Positions 10,098 to 20,300 of a stretch of DNA of 64,000 bases are shown one piece after another. Made by a program: the position numbers and the translations under genes. The notes below the pieces were generated by a model, which did no database searches, was not told the DNA's origin, and worked only from the letters and a program-made list of their open reading frames with translations. Each line of letters starts with the position of its first letter. The stretch's first letter is position 1. The stretch lies in contig NZ_REFU01000001.1 in NCBI RefSeq assembly GCF_003688915.1, forward strand, positions 1,488,001-1,552,000, written 5' to 3'. This DNA comes from Rhodococcus sp. SBT000017. GTDB lineage: Bacteria > Actinomycetota > Actinomycetes > Mycobacteriales > Mycobacteriaceae.

Positions 10098-11408
10098 GTG
10101 TCTGACATACCGCGCCGTGGATCGACTCGTACTGCAAAACTGGCCAGCATTCCCCTCGGAATGGCCGGTCGTGCTGCCGTAGGGTTCGGCAAGAAGCTCG
10201 CCGGCGGCAATCGCGATGAAATCGATGCGGACATGGCCGCCAAAGCAGCAGAACAGCTCTTCTCCGTCCTCGGGGAGCTCAAGGGCGGTGCCATGAAGCT
10301 CGGGCAGATGCTCTCGGTGATGGAAGCGGCCGTTCCGGAGGAGTTCTCGGAGCCGTACCGCGAGGCACTGACCAAGCTGCAGGCGCAGGGACCGCCCATG
10401 CCCGCGAAGACCGTGCATCGGGTGTTGGACCAGCAACTCGGAACTGCGTGGCGGTCACGTTTTCTCGATTTCGACGACACTGCGATCGCCTCGGCCAGCA
10501 TCGGACAGGTGCACCGAGCAACGTGGTCGGATGGACGCGATGTCGCGGTGAAGATCCAGTACCCCGGCGCGGACGACGCATTGCGCTCCGACCTCAAGAC
10601 GCTGAACAGGTTCGCGAACCTGTTCAGCACGGTGCTCGCGGGCACGGACGTCAAGCCGGTGCTCGAGGAATTGACGGCCCGTACCGAGGACGAGCTCGAC
10701 TACCGCATCGAAGCGGCGAATCAACGTGCCTTCAGCAAGGAATTTGCAGGCGATCCCCAGTTCGCCATTCCCAAGATCGTCGCCAGCGCACCCAAAGTCG
10801 TTGTCAGCGAATGGATGACGGGTCGGCCGCTGGCCGATGTGATCGCGAACGGAACGACCGAGGAACGTAATCAGGCGGGCGAACTGCTCGCGTTGTTCGC
10901 ATTCGTGTCTCCGGCGCGCGCGAAGTTGCTGCACGCCGATCCTCATCCGGGCAATTTCATGATGCTCGACGACGGACGCATGGGCGTCATCGATTTCGGT
11001 GCCTGTGCCCCGATGCCCGACGGTCTCCCGCCCGTCCTGGGTCGGATGGTCTCGCTCGCACGCGACGAGAAGTTCGACGAACTCGTCGAACTGTTCACCG
11101 AGAGCGGGTTCGTGGTGCCGGGCCGCACCGTCACGGAGAAGGAGATCGAAGATTATCTGCGTCCCTTCACCGATCCGATCCACACCGAATCGTTCCACTT
11201 CACCCGGGCTTGGCTGCAGAAAGCTGCGGGCACCGCTACGGATTTCAACAGCGCGCAGTTCCGCACCGTTCGCGCGTTGAACATGCCTGCCGAGTACGTA
11301 ATGATCTTCCGAGTCCTCGGCGGGTTGGTCGGAATCTGCGCGCAGCTGGACGCCTACGCGCCGTACATGGCCATCCTCACCGAGTGGCTGCCCGGCTTCG
11401 CCGACTGA
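10098..11408 (+). CDS. AarF/ABC1/UbiB family atypical kinase
   Basis: This 436-residue protein-kinase-like ATPase is the counterpart of Rv3197. UbiB-family marks are visible in order: the KxGQ motif KLGQMLSVMEAA, VAVKIQYPG with the ATP-binding Lys, the catalytic LLHADPHPGNFM and the metal-binding VIDFGA. Family members act on membrane lipids or lipid-related cofactors. In mycobacteria this gene has been associated with macrolide resistance and WhiB7 control, which fits its place just before whiB7. GTG at 10098 follows a GGAG site closely. The frame is open much further upstream, but that part is shadow of the previous gene. Confidence 0.87.
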   Translation: MSDIPRRGSTRTAKLASIPLGMAGRAAVGFGKKLAGGNRDEIDADMAAKAAEQLFSVLGELKGGAMKLGQMLSVMEAAVPEEFSEPYREALTKLQAQGPPMPAKTVHRVLDQQLGTAWRSRFLDFDDTAIASASIGQVHRATWSDGRDVAVKIQYPGADDALRSDLKTLNRFANLFSTVLAGTDVKPVLEELTARTEDELDYRIEAANQRAFSKEFAGDPQFAIPKIVASAPKVVVSEWMTGRPLADVIANGTTEERNQAGELLALFAFVSPARAKLLHADPHPGNFMMLDDGRMGVIDFGACAPMPDGLPPVLGRMVSLARDEKFDELVELFTESGFVVPGRTVTEKEIEDYLRPFTDPIHTESFHFTRAWLQKAAGTATDFNSAQFRTVRALNMPAEYVMIFRVLGGLVGICAQLDAYAPYMAILTEWLPGFAD

Positions 11409-11442
11409 TTCGTTCGGCGAAACCGGGCACCGGTCTCGTGGA

Positions 11443-11763
11443 TCATGCTGCGTTCTTCCGCGGCCGTCCGCGGGGACGCTTGCGGGCGATGACGACACCC
11501 TGCTCGAGGATCTCACCGCCCCACACGCCCCACGGCTCAGCGCGGTCGAGGGCCGCGCTCAGGCAGGTACGCCGGATGGGGCATTCGGCGCACAGCGCCT
11601 TGGCCTGCTCGAGTTCGGCAGGGGTGTCGGCAAACCACATGTCGGGGTTCGCCGCTCGGCATGGCACCGACAGTGCCAGCTCGACCGATTCGGTCGAACA
11701 CTGTGCAGCGTAGGCACTCTCGGACTCTGGTCGGCATGTCGTCCGGATCGTGGCGGTTGACAC
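11443..11763 (-). CDS. whiB7: WhiB7 redox-sensing transcriptional activator of antibiotic resistance
   Basis: This 106-residue iron-sulfur protein works with the primary sigma factor. The four cluster ligands are Cys35, Cys58, Cys61 and Cys67, the last three in CAECPIRRTC. The sigma-binding loop EPWGVWGG (about 76-83) and a C-terminal AT-hook RGRPRK (98-103) identify WhiB7 specifically among WhiB proteins. The GTG start is preceded by GAGGAG. A leader of about 520 bases with an upstream ORF and a terminator-like hairpin controls it (separate entries). It converges on the AarF kinase gene. Confidence 0.95.
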   Translation of the reverse strand: MSTATIRTTCRPESESAYAAQCSTESVELALSVPCRAANPDMWFADTPAELEQAKALCAECPIRRTCLSAALDRAEPWGVWGGEILEQGVVIARKRPRGRPRKNAA

Positions 11764-11864
11764 GTCGGTCTCCTCTACTTTTCGTGCGGCGTCGTTATCG
11801 GTTCGAGGGGTGATGCGAACCTGTCGGCCTCACGCTCGGATAGAGGAACTACCTGAACGAGAAA

Positions 11865-11895
11865 GGCCACGGTCCGCGTGTGCGGGTCCGTGGCC
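11865..11895 (-). terminator. Putative attenuator hairpin in the whiB7 leader
   Basis: On the minus strand a GC-rich hairpin (GGCCACGG / CCGTGGCC, extended by 2 bp after a mismatch) is followed by TTTCTCGTT. It lies 21 bases after the stop codon of the upstream ORF and about 100 bases before whiB7. This is where mycobacterial whiB7 leaders carry a conditional terminator that is relieved when ribosomes stall. The T-tract is imperfect. Confidence 0.6.
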
Positions 11896-11916
11896 TGGTG
11901 GGGCTTGTCGAAGCGT

Positions 11917-12222
11917 CTACCGACAGTGAAGTCGGTGTCTGCTGTCGAGCACGGACGCACAAGGTGCGCGGTGACGTCGGGCTGCCTGAGCAACGGCTTT
12001 CGCTCCTGGTGCCAGGGCGACCTGGGCGGAATTCGAACCCGAGGCCGCATATGCGGACTCCTGCATGGGGCCGAAAGCAGAGGAACGAATCCACGTCTGC
12101 GCAACAGAGCCTGCGGCGGCGGCATGAGTGCCGAGGGGGGCAACTCCGAAAGGTGCCGTGCCGAGGACAGGGCTGAACGCGACGGTTGCGTGGGCAACGG
12201 CGGCGTGCAATGTGTTGATCAT
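11917..12222 (-). CDS. Upstream ORF (leader peptide) of whiB7
   Basis: This 101-codon ORF starts MINTLHAAVAHATVAF and ends RHRLHCR. It has an AGGAG ribosome binding site 9 bases before its ATG and sits between the predicted whiB7 promoter and the attenuator. In mycobacteria, translation of the whiB7 upstream ORF senses ribosome-targeting drugs. By analogy, slowed translation here would prevent the hairpin from terminating transcription. The position and binding site are seen directly; the function is inferred. The peptide itself is probably not conserved beyond its start. Confidence 0.6.
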   Translation of the reverse strand: MINTLHAAVAHATVAFSPVLGTAPFGVAPLGTHAAAAGSVAQTWIRSSAFGPMQESAYAASGSNSAQVALAPGAKAVAQAARRHRAPCASVLDSRHRLHCR

Positions 12223-12290
12223 TTCTTCAGCTCCTGTTCTGGTCTCGTTGGCGGATTGGACAGTGCGCGATCTCCCGCGGCACGTGAAAC

Positions 12291-12328
12291 AGACTAAGCC
12301 CCCTGCCGATATCTGCACAAGTTATTTT
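12291..12328 (-). promoter_or_regulatory. Predicted WhiB7-dependent promoter of whiB7
   Basis: The minus strand has an AT-rich block AAAATAAC directly before a -35 TTGTGC (12315-12320), then an 18-base spacer and a -10 TAGTCT (12291-12296). An AT-rich block abutting the -35 is the known signature of WhiB7-activated promoters, so the gene is probably autoregulated. Confidence 0.6.
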
Positions 12329-12365
12329 CTACCTGCGGTTTCGCGGAGATTTCCGTACCTCCGCG

Positions 12366-14480
12366 TCACGTGTCCGAGGCCCGCACCACGGTGAGAACTT
12401 CTTCGCCGAACCGCTCCAGCTTCTTGGCCCCGATTCCCGGAATCGCCACCAGCCCACGCTCGTCCTGCGGTTGCTGCTCCGCGATGGCCGTCAGCGTGTT
12501 GTCGCTGAACACGACGTACGCGGGCACCTTCAGTTCGCGGGACTTGTCCAGTCGCCACGACTTCAGTGCATCGAGCAGGGCGATGTCGACGTTCGACGGA
12601 CAACTGTCGCACCGACCCAACATGGTCGCAGACGTGCCGATCAGGGGCTTGCCGCACAACCGACACTTGGGACCGGACTTCTTGGCCGCGGGCGCGGCAA
12701 TACGCGAGGCGGGCGAGTCCTCGGGAATCAGACCGTTCAGAAACCTCGACCGGCGCCGCGATTTGCGTCCGCCCTCGTTGCGGGCGAGTGCCCATGACAG
12801 ATGCAGGTGGACTCGGGCGCGCGTGACACCGACGTAGAGCAGCCTGCGTTCCTCCTCGACGGCCGCCTCGTTGTTGGCACTGGGGTCGTTGCCGATCGCG
12901 TGCGAGATCGGCAGGGTGCCGTCGGCGAGACCGACGATGAACACCGCGTCCCACTCGAGTCCCTTCGCCGCATGCAGCGAGGCGAGAGTGACGCCCTGCA
13001 CCGTCGGTGGATGCCGCGCCTCGGCACGTGCGGCGAGCTCCCCCAACAACTTCTCGAGGGTCAGGTCCGGCTCGTGCACCAGAAGTTCTTCGGTGAGCTG
13101 CACCAAACCGCCGAGCGATGCCCACTTCTCGCGGGCCTGCGCACCCGTCGGCTCGGTGGCCGTCAGGCCGAGCGGAGCCAGCACCGCTCGCACCAGAGCC
13201 GGTAGTCCCTCGCCCGCCTGCGCGCCGTCGGGCAGATCGTCGCGACCGCCTGCCTGCCGCAACGCGTTGACTCCCTGCCGCACCTCGGGCCTGGTGAAGA
13301 ACCCCTCACCGCCGCGAACCTGATAAGGGATCTTCAGCTCGGTCAACGCCTGCTCGTGTGCCTCCGACTGTGCGTTGATGCGGTACAGAATCGCGATCTC
13401 GGCCGGCGAGGTGCCCTTCGAGATCAACCTCTTGATCGCACGCGCCACACCGTCGGCTTCCGCAGGCTCGTCGTCGTATTCGAAGAACTCCGGCTCCGGT
13501 CCCGGCTGGCGTTGACCGATCAATTGCAATCGGGTGCCGGCGATGCGACCGCGGGCGGCTCCGATGACGCGGTTCGCCAGCGACACCACCTCGGGCGTCG
13601 ACCGGTAGTCGCGCTCGAGCCGAACCACGGTGGCCTCGGGGTACTTCCGTGAGAAGTCGAGGAGATACCGCGGAGATGCGCCGGTGAAGGAATAGATGGT
13701 CTGGTTCGCGTCGCCGACGACGGTGAGATCGTCACGCTCGCCCACCCAGGCGTCGAGTACCCGTTGCTGCAACGGCGTCACGTCCTGGTACTCGTCGACG
13801 ACGAAGCAGCGGTAGCGCTCACGGAACTCGTCGGCCACCGACGAATGTTCTTCGAGGGCAGCGGCCGTGTGCAACAGAAGGTCGTCGAAATCGAGCAACA
13901 TCGAGTCGCCGCCGCGGGACTTGAGCTCCTCGTAGCCGGCGTACACGGCAGCGACCTTGATCGCGTCCATCGGAACGTCGCGGCGGTTGCTCGCCGCGAT
14001 GCGCGGATAGTCCTCGGGTGCGATCAACGATCCCTTGGCCCATTCGATCTCTCCCGCGAGATCTCGGATGGCGTCTGTCGACGTCGACACACCGGCCCGG
14101 TTGGCCGCCTGCGAGACAACGGTGAACTTGCGATCGAGAAGCTGCCATCCGGTGTCGCCGACCACCTGCGGCCAGAAGTACTTGAGCTGACGCATGGCCG
14201 CGGCGTGAAACGTGCGAGCCTGCACCGGAGGACCGTCTCCCCCGACGCCGAGCTCACGCAGGCGGCCGCGCATCTCACCGGCCGCACGCGCGGTGAACGT
14301 CACCGCCAGTACCTGCCCCGAAGACACGTGACCGGCCGAGACGAGGTGGGCGATGCGTCGGGTGATCGTGCGGGTCTTGCCCGTGCCCGCACCGGCCAGG
14401 ACGCAGACCGGTCCGCGGGGAGCCAGTACCGCCGCGGATTGCTCCGGATCGAGTCCGGCGGTCATCGCGTCGTCAGCCAT
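12366..14480 (-). CDS. uvrD2: ATP-dependent DNA helicase UvrD2
   Basis: This 704-residue superfamily 1A helicase is a 3'-to-5' DNA motor in repair. Walker A GAGTGKT lies at about 30-36 and the DEYQD motif II near 225, with [10 protein letters not shown] and [13 protein letters not shown] as later helicase motifs. The C-terminus has the tetracysteine element CRLC...CDSC (about 590-612) and an HRDC-like domain ([17 protein letters not shown]), which distinguish UvrD2 from UvrD1/PcrA. The frame is open to 14567, but ATG 14480 fits the family N-terminus. It lies upstream of whiB7 on the same strand and is divergent from mrx1. Confidence 0.92.
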   Translation of the reverse strand: MADDAMTAGLDPEQSAAVLAPRGPVCVLAGAGTGKTRTITRRIAHLVSAGHVSSGQVLAVTFTARAAGEMRGRLRELGVGGDGPPVQARTFHAAAMRQLKYFWPQVVGDTGWQLLDRKFTVVSQAANRAGVSTSTDAIRDLAGEIEWAKGSLIAPEDYPRIAASNRRDVPMDAIKVAAVYAGYEELKSRGGDSMLLDFDDLLLHTAAALEEHSSVADEFRERYRCFVVDEYQDVTPLQQRVLDAWVGERDDLTVVGDANQTIYSFTGASPRYLLDFSRKYPEATVVRLERDYRSTPEVVSLANRVIGAARGRIAGTRLQLIGQRQPGPEPEFFEYDDEPAEADGVARAIKRLISKGTSPAEIAILYRINAQSEAHEQALTELKIPYQVRGGEGFFTRPEVRQGVNALRQAGGRDDLPDGAQAGEGLPALVRAVLAPLGLTATEPTGAQAREKWASLGGLVQLTEELLVHEPDLTLEKLLGELAARAEARHPPTVQGVTLASLHAAKGLEWDAVFIVGLADGTLPISHAIGNDPSANNEAAVEEERRLLYVGVTRARVHLHLSWALARNEGGRKSRRRSRFLNGLIPEDSPASRIAAPAAKKSGPKCRLCGKPLIGTSATMLGRCDSCPSNVDIALLDALKSWRLDKSRELKVPAYVVFSDNTLTAIAEQQPQDERGLVAIPGIGAKKLERFGEEVLTVVRASDT

Positions 14481-14560
14481 GGGGTCCATTGTGTCAGTGC
14501 GTACCGACAGTTCCACCCGGGGCCGAAGCGGGTGGCCAACGGCCGATGCAGGTGTCGGCC

Positions 14561-14587
14561 GGAACAATCGCGTCGGCGCTCCTGTTG
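14561..14587 (+). promoter_or_regulatory. SigH/SigR-type promoter of mrx1
   Basis: GGAAC at 14561-14565 and GTTG at 14584-14587 are 18 bases apart, the spacing typical of SigR/SigH promoters (GGGAAT-N18-GTT). The -10 element ends nine bases before the GTG, so the transcript would be leaderless or nearly so. Confidence 0.65.
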
Positions 14588-14596
14588 ACTGTTGGC

Positions 14597-14866
14597 GTGA
14601 CCACTACCGAGAACACCCCACAGACCCCGGCCGCGCTGACCGTCTACTCCACCACGTGGTGCGGTTACTGCCGCCGGCTCAAGACCCAGCTCGACCAGGC
14701 CGGAATCGAGTACGCCGAGATCGACATCGAGCAGAACCCCGAGTCGGCCGACTTCGTCGGCAGCGTCAACAACGGCAACCATGTGGTGCCGACCGTGCTG
14801 TTCGCCGACGGCTCGACGGCCACGAATCCCACTCTGGCCGAGGTCAAGCGCGCACTGTCACTCTGA
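14597..14866 (+). CDS. mrx1: Mycoredoxin 1 (glutaredoxin-like)
   Basis: This 89-residue thioredoxin-fold protein reduces mixed disulfides formed between proteins and mycothiol. The active site CGYC is at residues 22-25 after YSTTW, with the cis-Pro in HVVPTVLF and a following DGS turn. The length is normal for the family (about 85 residues). GTG 14597 is chosen because it matches the family N-terminus and sits just after a SigH-type promoter. The frame is open upstream to 14489, but that part has no domain. Its place beside a redox-stress promoter fits disulfide repair. Confidence 0.9.
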   Translation: MTTTENTPQTPAALTVYSTTWCGYCRRLKTQLDQAGIEYAEIDIEQNPESADFVGSVNNGNHVVPTVLFADGSTATNPTLAEVKRALSL

Positions 14867-14873
14867 CCGGCCG

Positions 14874-15782
14874 TCAGGCCGTCGCCGCCCACGCCTCGAG
14901 CATTCCACGGGCGATGGAGATCGAGCCAGGAAGAAGCAGCCGGGAGGTCGAATCCGATCCCCAGTCGCCCAGCTCGAGTGCGGCAACAACTTCTGCTCGA
15001 TCGAACCAATGGGCCTCGGCGATCTCGCCGTCCTGAAAATGGAGCGGTTGCTCCGGGTCGGCGACGGCGGAGAACCCGATCATCACCGAACGCGGAAACG
15101 GCCAGGGCTGGCTCCCCAGATACTCGATAGCGGAGACGTCGAGGCCCACTTCTTCTCTGATCTCCCGTGTCACACAGGTTTCCAGCGACTCACCGGCCTC
15201 GACGAAACCCGCCAGCACCGAGAACCGACGCTCGGGCCACGCAGGAGCTCGCGCCAGCAGCACTCGATCGCCACCGTCGTGAACCAGACAGATCACCGCC
15301 GGATCGGTACGCGGGAATTCCTCGTGACCGGTGGACGTGCTCGTCCGCGACCACCCCGCGCTCGACGGAACGGACGCCGCACCGTCGAGTGAACTGAACT
15401 GCGCGCTCGCATGCCAGTTGAGGATCGCCAGGGCACCGGTCACCATCGACAACGCGTTGCTGTCCAATCGATCACCGTCGGTACGCAGGTCGCCGACCGT
15501 GCCTGCCACGACCTCGACCCGGCGGGCCCACAGGTGTCGATCGCCGTGAATTCCGAGAAAGACCGCATCGGCCGTCGGCTCGGCAGCGACGTCCGCGGCA
15601 GGGCCGAGCACGAGGCCGTTCTCGTCCACCGGGAATCTGCCTCTGCCGTCCACGTTCAGGACCCGAGCAGTCGGCCAACCCGCCGCCAACGCTGCGGTGT
15701 CTCGGCGCAGTTCCTCTGCCCTGTTCAGTGGCGATCGGGACAGTCGAGGTGGGTGAGCGAGTTGGAATTTCGGCACGCGCAC
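14874..15782 (-). CDS. nudC: NAD(+) diphosphatase (Nudix hydrolase NudC)
   Basis: This 302-residue protein cleaves NAD(H) to NMN(H) and AMP and, in characterised NudC enzymes, also removes NAD caps from RNA. The Nudix box GFVEAGESLETCVTREI and its REEVGLDV end span about residues 192-214. The NudC-specific SQPWPFPRS motif follows at about 224-232. The four zinc-binding cysteines of E. coli NudC are absent, as in mycobacterial relatives. It converges on mrx1 with 7 bases between. GTG start. Confidence 0.92.
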   Translation of the reverse strand: MRVPKFQLAHPPRLSRSPLNRAEELRRDTAALAAGWPTARVLNVDGRGRFPVDENGLVLGPAADVAAEPTADAVFLGIHGDRHLWARRVEVVAGTVGDLRTDGDRLDSNALSMVTGALAILNWHASAQFSSLDGAASVPSSAGWSRTSTSTGHEEFPRTDPAVICLVHDGGDRVLLARAPAWPERRFSVLAGFVEAGESLETCVTREIREEVGLDVSAIEYLGSQPWPFPRSVMIGFSAVADPEQPLHFQDGEIAEAHWFDRAEVVAALELGDWGSDSTSRLLLPGSISIARGMLEAWAATA

Positions 15783-15800
15783 GACCCTACTTGGCTGTGG

Positions 15801-16904
15801 CTAGTCGCCCACGCGACGGATGTAGAGCAGTCGGTCGGACGCCTCGATCGCGTCGACTTCGGGAGTGCCGACTCGGAACAGTTTGCCGGCCCGCACCACT
15901 CCGAGAACGATGTCGGTGAGGTGTCTCGGAGATCCGCCGACCTCGTCACGCTCAACTTCACGCTCCGCGATCGCGAAGCCCGCCTCCGGGGTCAACAGAT
16001 CCTCGATCATCTCCACCACGGACGGAGTCGACGTGGCGATCCCGAGCAGACGTCCCGCGGTCTCGGACGAGACGACCACCGAATCGGCCCCGGACTGACG
16101 CAGCAGGTGCGTATTCTCCGCTTCCCTGATGGCGGCGACGATCTTCGCTTTCGGAGCGATCTCGCGGGCGGTCAGAGTCACCAGAACTGCGGTGTCGTCT
16201 CGATTGGTCGCCACGATGATGGCCGACGCGTGCTGGGCACCGGTGAGCCTGAGCACATCGGACTTGGTCGCAGAACCGTGGACGGTGACCAAGCCCATCG
16301 CCGACGCGGTGTCGAGCACCATCTGATCGGTGTCGACCACGACGATGTCGGACGCCGACACGCCGTCTCCGAGCATCGCGTCGACTGCGGTACGGCCCTT
16401 GGTGCCGAAACCGATGACCACGGTGTGATTGCGCACGCTGCGTCTCCATCGCTGAATTTTGAATGCCTGCCGGGAACGCTCGGTGAGAACCGACAGCGTG
16501 GTACCGACCAACAGAATGAGGAAAAGGACCCGAAGGGGTGTGATGACCAGGATGTTGACCAGTCGCGCCGACGCACTCACCGGTGCGATGTCACCGTATC
16601 CCGTCGTCGAGAGCGACACCGTCGCGTAGTAGAACGAGTCGAGGAAGGACAGTTCGCCGTCCTGGGTGTCGCTGTATCCATCGCGATCGAGGTACACCAC
16701 GAACGACGCGAGCAGCAGTATCCCCAGCGCCATCAGAACCCGCTTGTAGATGGCGCGCCACGGACTCGATTCCAGTTCCGGTACCCGGAGCACTCCGACG
16801 AGCGCGAAGTCGGGCTTGTCGGTCAGCGCGCCACTGTCACTCAGGCGCGCTCGCAACCTACCTGCCACGTCGGCCGCCGAGGTACTCACCGAAGTCGAGA
16901 TCAT
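15801..16904 (-). CDS. Potassium channel family protein with RCK/TrkA domain
   Basis: This 367-residue counterpart of Rv3200c has two membrane helices (about 55-72 and 110-130). Between them lies a pore loop with selectivity filter TTGYGD. A Rossmann-type TrkA-N domain follows (VVIGFGTKGRTAVDAML), then a TrkA-C-like end (about 275-365). The architecture is that of ligand-gated K+ channels such as MthK. It probably controls potassium flux at the membrane. It lies 18 bases upstream of nudC on the same strand, so the two may be cotranscribed. Confidence 0.88.
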   Translation of the reverse strand: MISTSVSTSAADVAGRLRARLSDSGALTDKPDFALVGVLRVPELESSPWRAIYKRVLMALGILLLASFVVYLDRDGYSDTQDGELSFLDSFYYATVSLSTTGYGDIAPVSASARLVNILVITPLRVLFLILLVGTTLSVLTERSRQAFKIQRWRRSVRNHTVVIGFGTKGRTAVDAMLGDGVSASDIVVVDTDQMVLDTASAMGLVTVHGSATKSDVLRLTGAQHASAIIVATNRDDTAVLVTLTAREIAPKAKIVAAIREAENTHLLRQSGADSVVVSSETAGRLLGIATSTPSVVEMIEDLLTPEAGFAIAEREVERDEVGGSPRHLTDIVLGVVRAGKLFRVGTPEVDAIEASDRLLYIRRVGD

Positions 16905-16973
16905 TCACGGCACGCAGCGTAACCCCATGCCAGGCTTCCGTGCCGACGACGCAGGGTGTGGCACGGTATGCGT

Positions 16974-17360
16974 ATGACACAGAGATCGAGTCAGGCAGCC
17001 GCATTGCGTCTCGCGGGACTGCTCGCCGGAGCCGGAGTTCTCCACTTCGTCACTCCGAAGTTCTTCGATGCCCAGGTACCGACGGCATTGCCGGGTTCGG
17101 CGCGGACCTACACGCAGGTCTCGGGGGTCGCTGAACTCGCCGTGGCTGCGACGCTGGCCGCACCGCGGACCCGTCGACTGGGCGGCGCACTCGCGGCCAC
17201 CCTGTTCGTCGTGGTGTTCCCCGCCAACATCAACCTGGCATACAAGTACGTGCAGAGCCCGAAGACCTCGCCGGCTCTCAAAGCAGCGATGATCGCCCGT
17301 CTGCCACTGCAGATTCCATTGGTCACCGAGGCTCTGAAAGCCCGTCGGAACGCACCGTAG
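16974..17360 (+). CDS. DoxX-like small membrane protein
   Basis: This 128-residue protein has about four hydrophobic segments (10-25, 50-65, 70-90, 105-120) and a GAGVLHFVTPKFFDAQVP segment typical of the DoxX-like family. Its function is unknown; some relatives are linked to redox or membrane stress. The ATG at 16974 is chosen over GTG 16956. Its 3' end overlaps the 3' end of adnB on the other strand by 38 bases. Confidence 0.78.
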   Translation: MTQRSSQAAALRLAGLLAGAGVLHFVTPKFFDAQVPTALPGSARTYTQVSGVAELAVAATLAAPRTRRLGGALAATLFVVVFPANINLAYKYVQSPKTSPALKAAMIARLPLQIPLVTEALKARRNAP

Positions 17361-20300
17361 CTCCCGGCTGCTCGGGACCGACCGGGCCCTCCAGCAGCTG
17401 GGCCAATTCTATTGCGTCCGGTAGGTTCTCGGGCGCAATGGTGTGACCGCTGCGCACATAGTGGAACGCTGCGCGCACTCGGTCGAGCGGTACCGGTTCG
17501 GTGCGCCCGATGGACATCAGCTCGGCCCAGGCCAATCGGTAGGCCGCGAGCTGCATCGCTACCGCCCGCTGTTCCGACGCCGTCGGCTCTGCGCCCGTCT
17601 TCCAGTCGACGACGGTCCAGCCGCCGTCCGGGTCCGCGAACACCGCGTCGATGCGTCCTCGCAGTACCGTTCCCGCCACGGACGTCTCGAACGGCACCTC
17701 CACTTCGACGGGGCTGCGGAGCGACCACTCCGATTCGAGGAACGCCTGCTGGAGCGTTTCGAGGTCCACGTCGGCCGATGCCCCGGTGTCGGCCGAGCCC
17801 GGCAATTCGTCGAGGTCGAGCAGTCGAGTCGCGCCGAACCTCCGTTCGATCCAGGCGTGAAACGCAGTTCCTCTGCGCGCCAACGGGTTCGGTGGGAACG
17901 GCAGCGGCCTCCGCAGGCGTGACGCCAACGCATCGGGGTCGGCTGCGAGGTCGACCAGCTGCGTCACCGACAGGTTGCCGGGAAGAGCCACGTCGACTCC
18001 CGCGACCGATCTCGCGGCTCGCTCGGCGAGCAGAGTGTCGACGTCCGCGGCCCAGTTCTCGGGGTCCTCCTCGGTTCGATCCTGGACACCGTCGTCTTCT
18101 TCGCTCGGCGTGGCCGAGATGTCTGCCAGCGCGCGCAACACTTCCTGCGCTCCGCTCTCGATCGCTGCTCGTCTGGGACCGAGGGGATCGCGCGGCCAGG
18201 ACGCGGTGTGCGGCACGGCTCCGAGTGGGTTCGACGCCCCGTCCTCCGGTGCCGGTGCCCACTGCTCGATCACCGCGATGTCGGCGAATTCTTCGATTTG
18301 CGTGTGCAACTCGTCGAGAAATTCCGACGGCCCACGTGGCTTCGTGGCGGTCTCGTCCCAGTGATGCGCGGATACGAGCAACACCCGTTCGGTTCGGGTG
18401 AGTGCCACGTAGAACAGTCGGCGATCCTCGGCGAGTCGACGCCTCGCCAGCGCATCCTTGTGGCTCTTGACGGCGTCCTCGAGGTCCTTGCGATTGTGGA
18501 GCCGGTCGAGTTCGAGGACCGGAACCCCTTCCGATCCTTCTCCGTCGAGTGCGCGGTCACCGCGCAACGACGGCGGCAGCTCGGCCATCGCCCCGAGCCA
18601 GGTCGAGGATGCGTTCGAGGAGGGGAACACACCCTTCGCCACGTGCGGGACCGCCACCACCTCCCATTCGAGGCCTTTCGCGGAATGGACGGTGAGCACC
18701 TGAACGCGATGGGGGGCGACGTCGACCTCACCGGGGGCGAGGCCGTCCTCGACCGTCGCCGCGGCGGCGAGGAACGACAGGAACCCGGTGACCGTGGCGG
18801 TCGGATTGTCGGCGTAATCGGCTACCACATGGGCGAATTCGTCGAGATGTTCACGACCGACCGCGCCGTCGGTGCTGATCGGCGTGCGGGCCTGAGCTTC
18901 GACACCGATGCCCATGATCCGCTCGATGTCGCCGACCAATTCCGTCAGCGGCTGACCGATTCGATCGCGCAGCAGGTGCAGCTCGCCCGCCAGCGCGACG
19001 ATCCGGCGATGCCCCACTTCCGAGTACCGCTCGGCCGGACCGGGATCGGCTATCGCGTCGGCCAGACCGGCCTGCTCCGACTGCTCGCCGGGCAGGGCGC
19101 TACCGAGCGCAGCGTCGAGTGCCTGCGGGTCGTCGACGCGACCCGCGGTGCCGTACCCGCCGCGGATCTCGAGTTCTCGGGCGCGCTGCGAGAGTGCCCG
19201 CAGATCCGTCGGCCCGATCTGCCACCGCGAGCCGGTGAGGATGCGCATCGCCGAGCTACCCGCAGTGGGGTCGGCTACCAGCCGCAGCATCGCGATGATG
19301 TCGGCCACCTCGGGAACGTGCAGCAATCCACCGAGCCCGACGACCTCCACCGGTAATCCGCGGCTGCGAAGCACCTCAGCGATCGGCTCGGCGTCGGCGT
19401 TGCGGCGCACCAGAACCGCAGCGGTGGGCGGCGGCCGATCCTGCTCGAGGGCAGCGCGGTACTCCCCCGCGATCCGGTCGGCGATCCACTCTCGTTCGTC
19501 CGGAACGGTGTCGGTGACGGCCAGTCGGACATCACCGGGAACCGCACCCGGGCGGGCTCGCAGAGTCGGCACCGGCACGCCGACGCGGCGCAATGGGTCG
19601 GTGATCAGGTTGGCCAGCGTCAATGCCTCGGGCGGATTTCGCCAGCTGGTGAGCAATTCGAGCCGAGGCGCGGGGCTTCCGTCCGCCTTCGGAAAATCGG
19701 TGGCGAACCGAGGCAGATTCGCTGCCGATGCGCCGCGCCACCCGTAGATCGACTGCATCGGGTCGCCGACGGCGGTCAGGGCCAACTGCGGGTCGCTGCC
19801 GGATCCGAACAGAGACGACAGCAGGACGCGTTGGGCATGGCCGGTGTCCTGGTACTCGTCGAGCAATACGAGCCGGAAGCGTTGCCGCTCTGCGATGCCC
19901 ACCTCGGCGTGCTCGGCAGCGACCCGCGCCGCCATCGACATCTGCGAGCCGAAATCCAGTGCGCCCTCGCGCCGCAGAGTCTGCGCCAGCCGTTCCACCA
20001 ACGGCAGCAACTCGATTCGTTGATGCTGTGCGTCGAGGATGTTCAGCAACTCCTTGGTGGGGCCACCGCGTTGTCGCGGCCCCGGCCCGAGCGTGTGCAC
20101 CAATTTCTCCAGCTCCACGTGCGCGTGCCGCAAATCCTCGGGATCGACCAGATGCTCGGCCAACTGACCGGAGAGCGCGAGTACCGCCTCGGTCACCGAC
20201 GTGGGGTTGCGGTCGGTGTCCAGGTCGCCGTCCCAGGTACTGACGACCCGGTGGGCCAGCTGCCACAGTTCGGTTTCCGAGAGCAGTGTCGCGGACGGTT

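Noticed and set aside
11775..12197. 140-codon ORF in another frame of the whiB7 leader
   Set aside because: It runs through the attenuator hairpin, has no ribosome binding site and starts later than the ORF with an AGGAG site.
15411..16922. 503-codon ORF opposite the K+ channel and nudC genes
   Set aside because: Antisense shadow with no domain; both genes on the other strand have clear active-site motifs.
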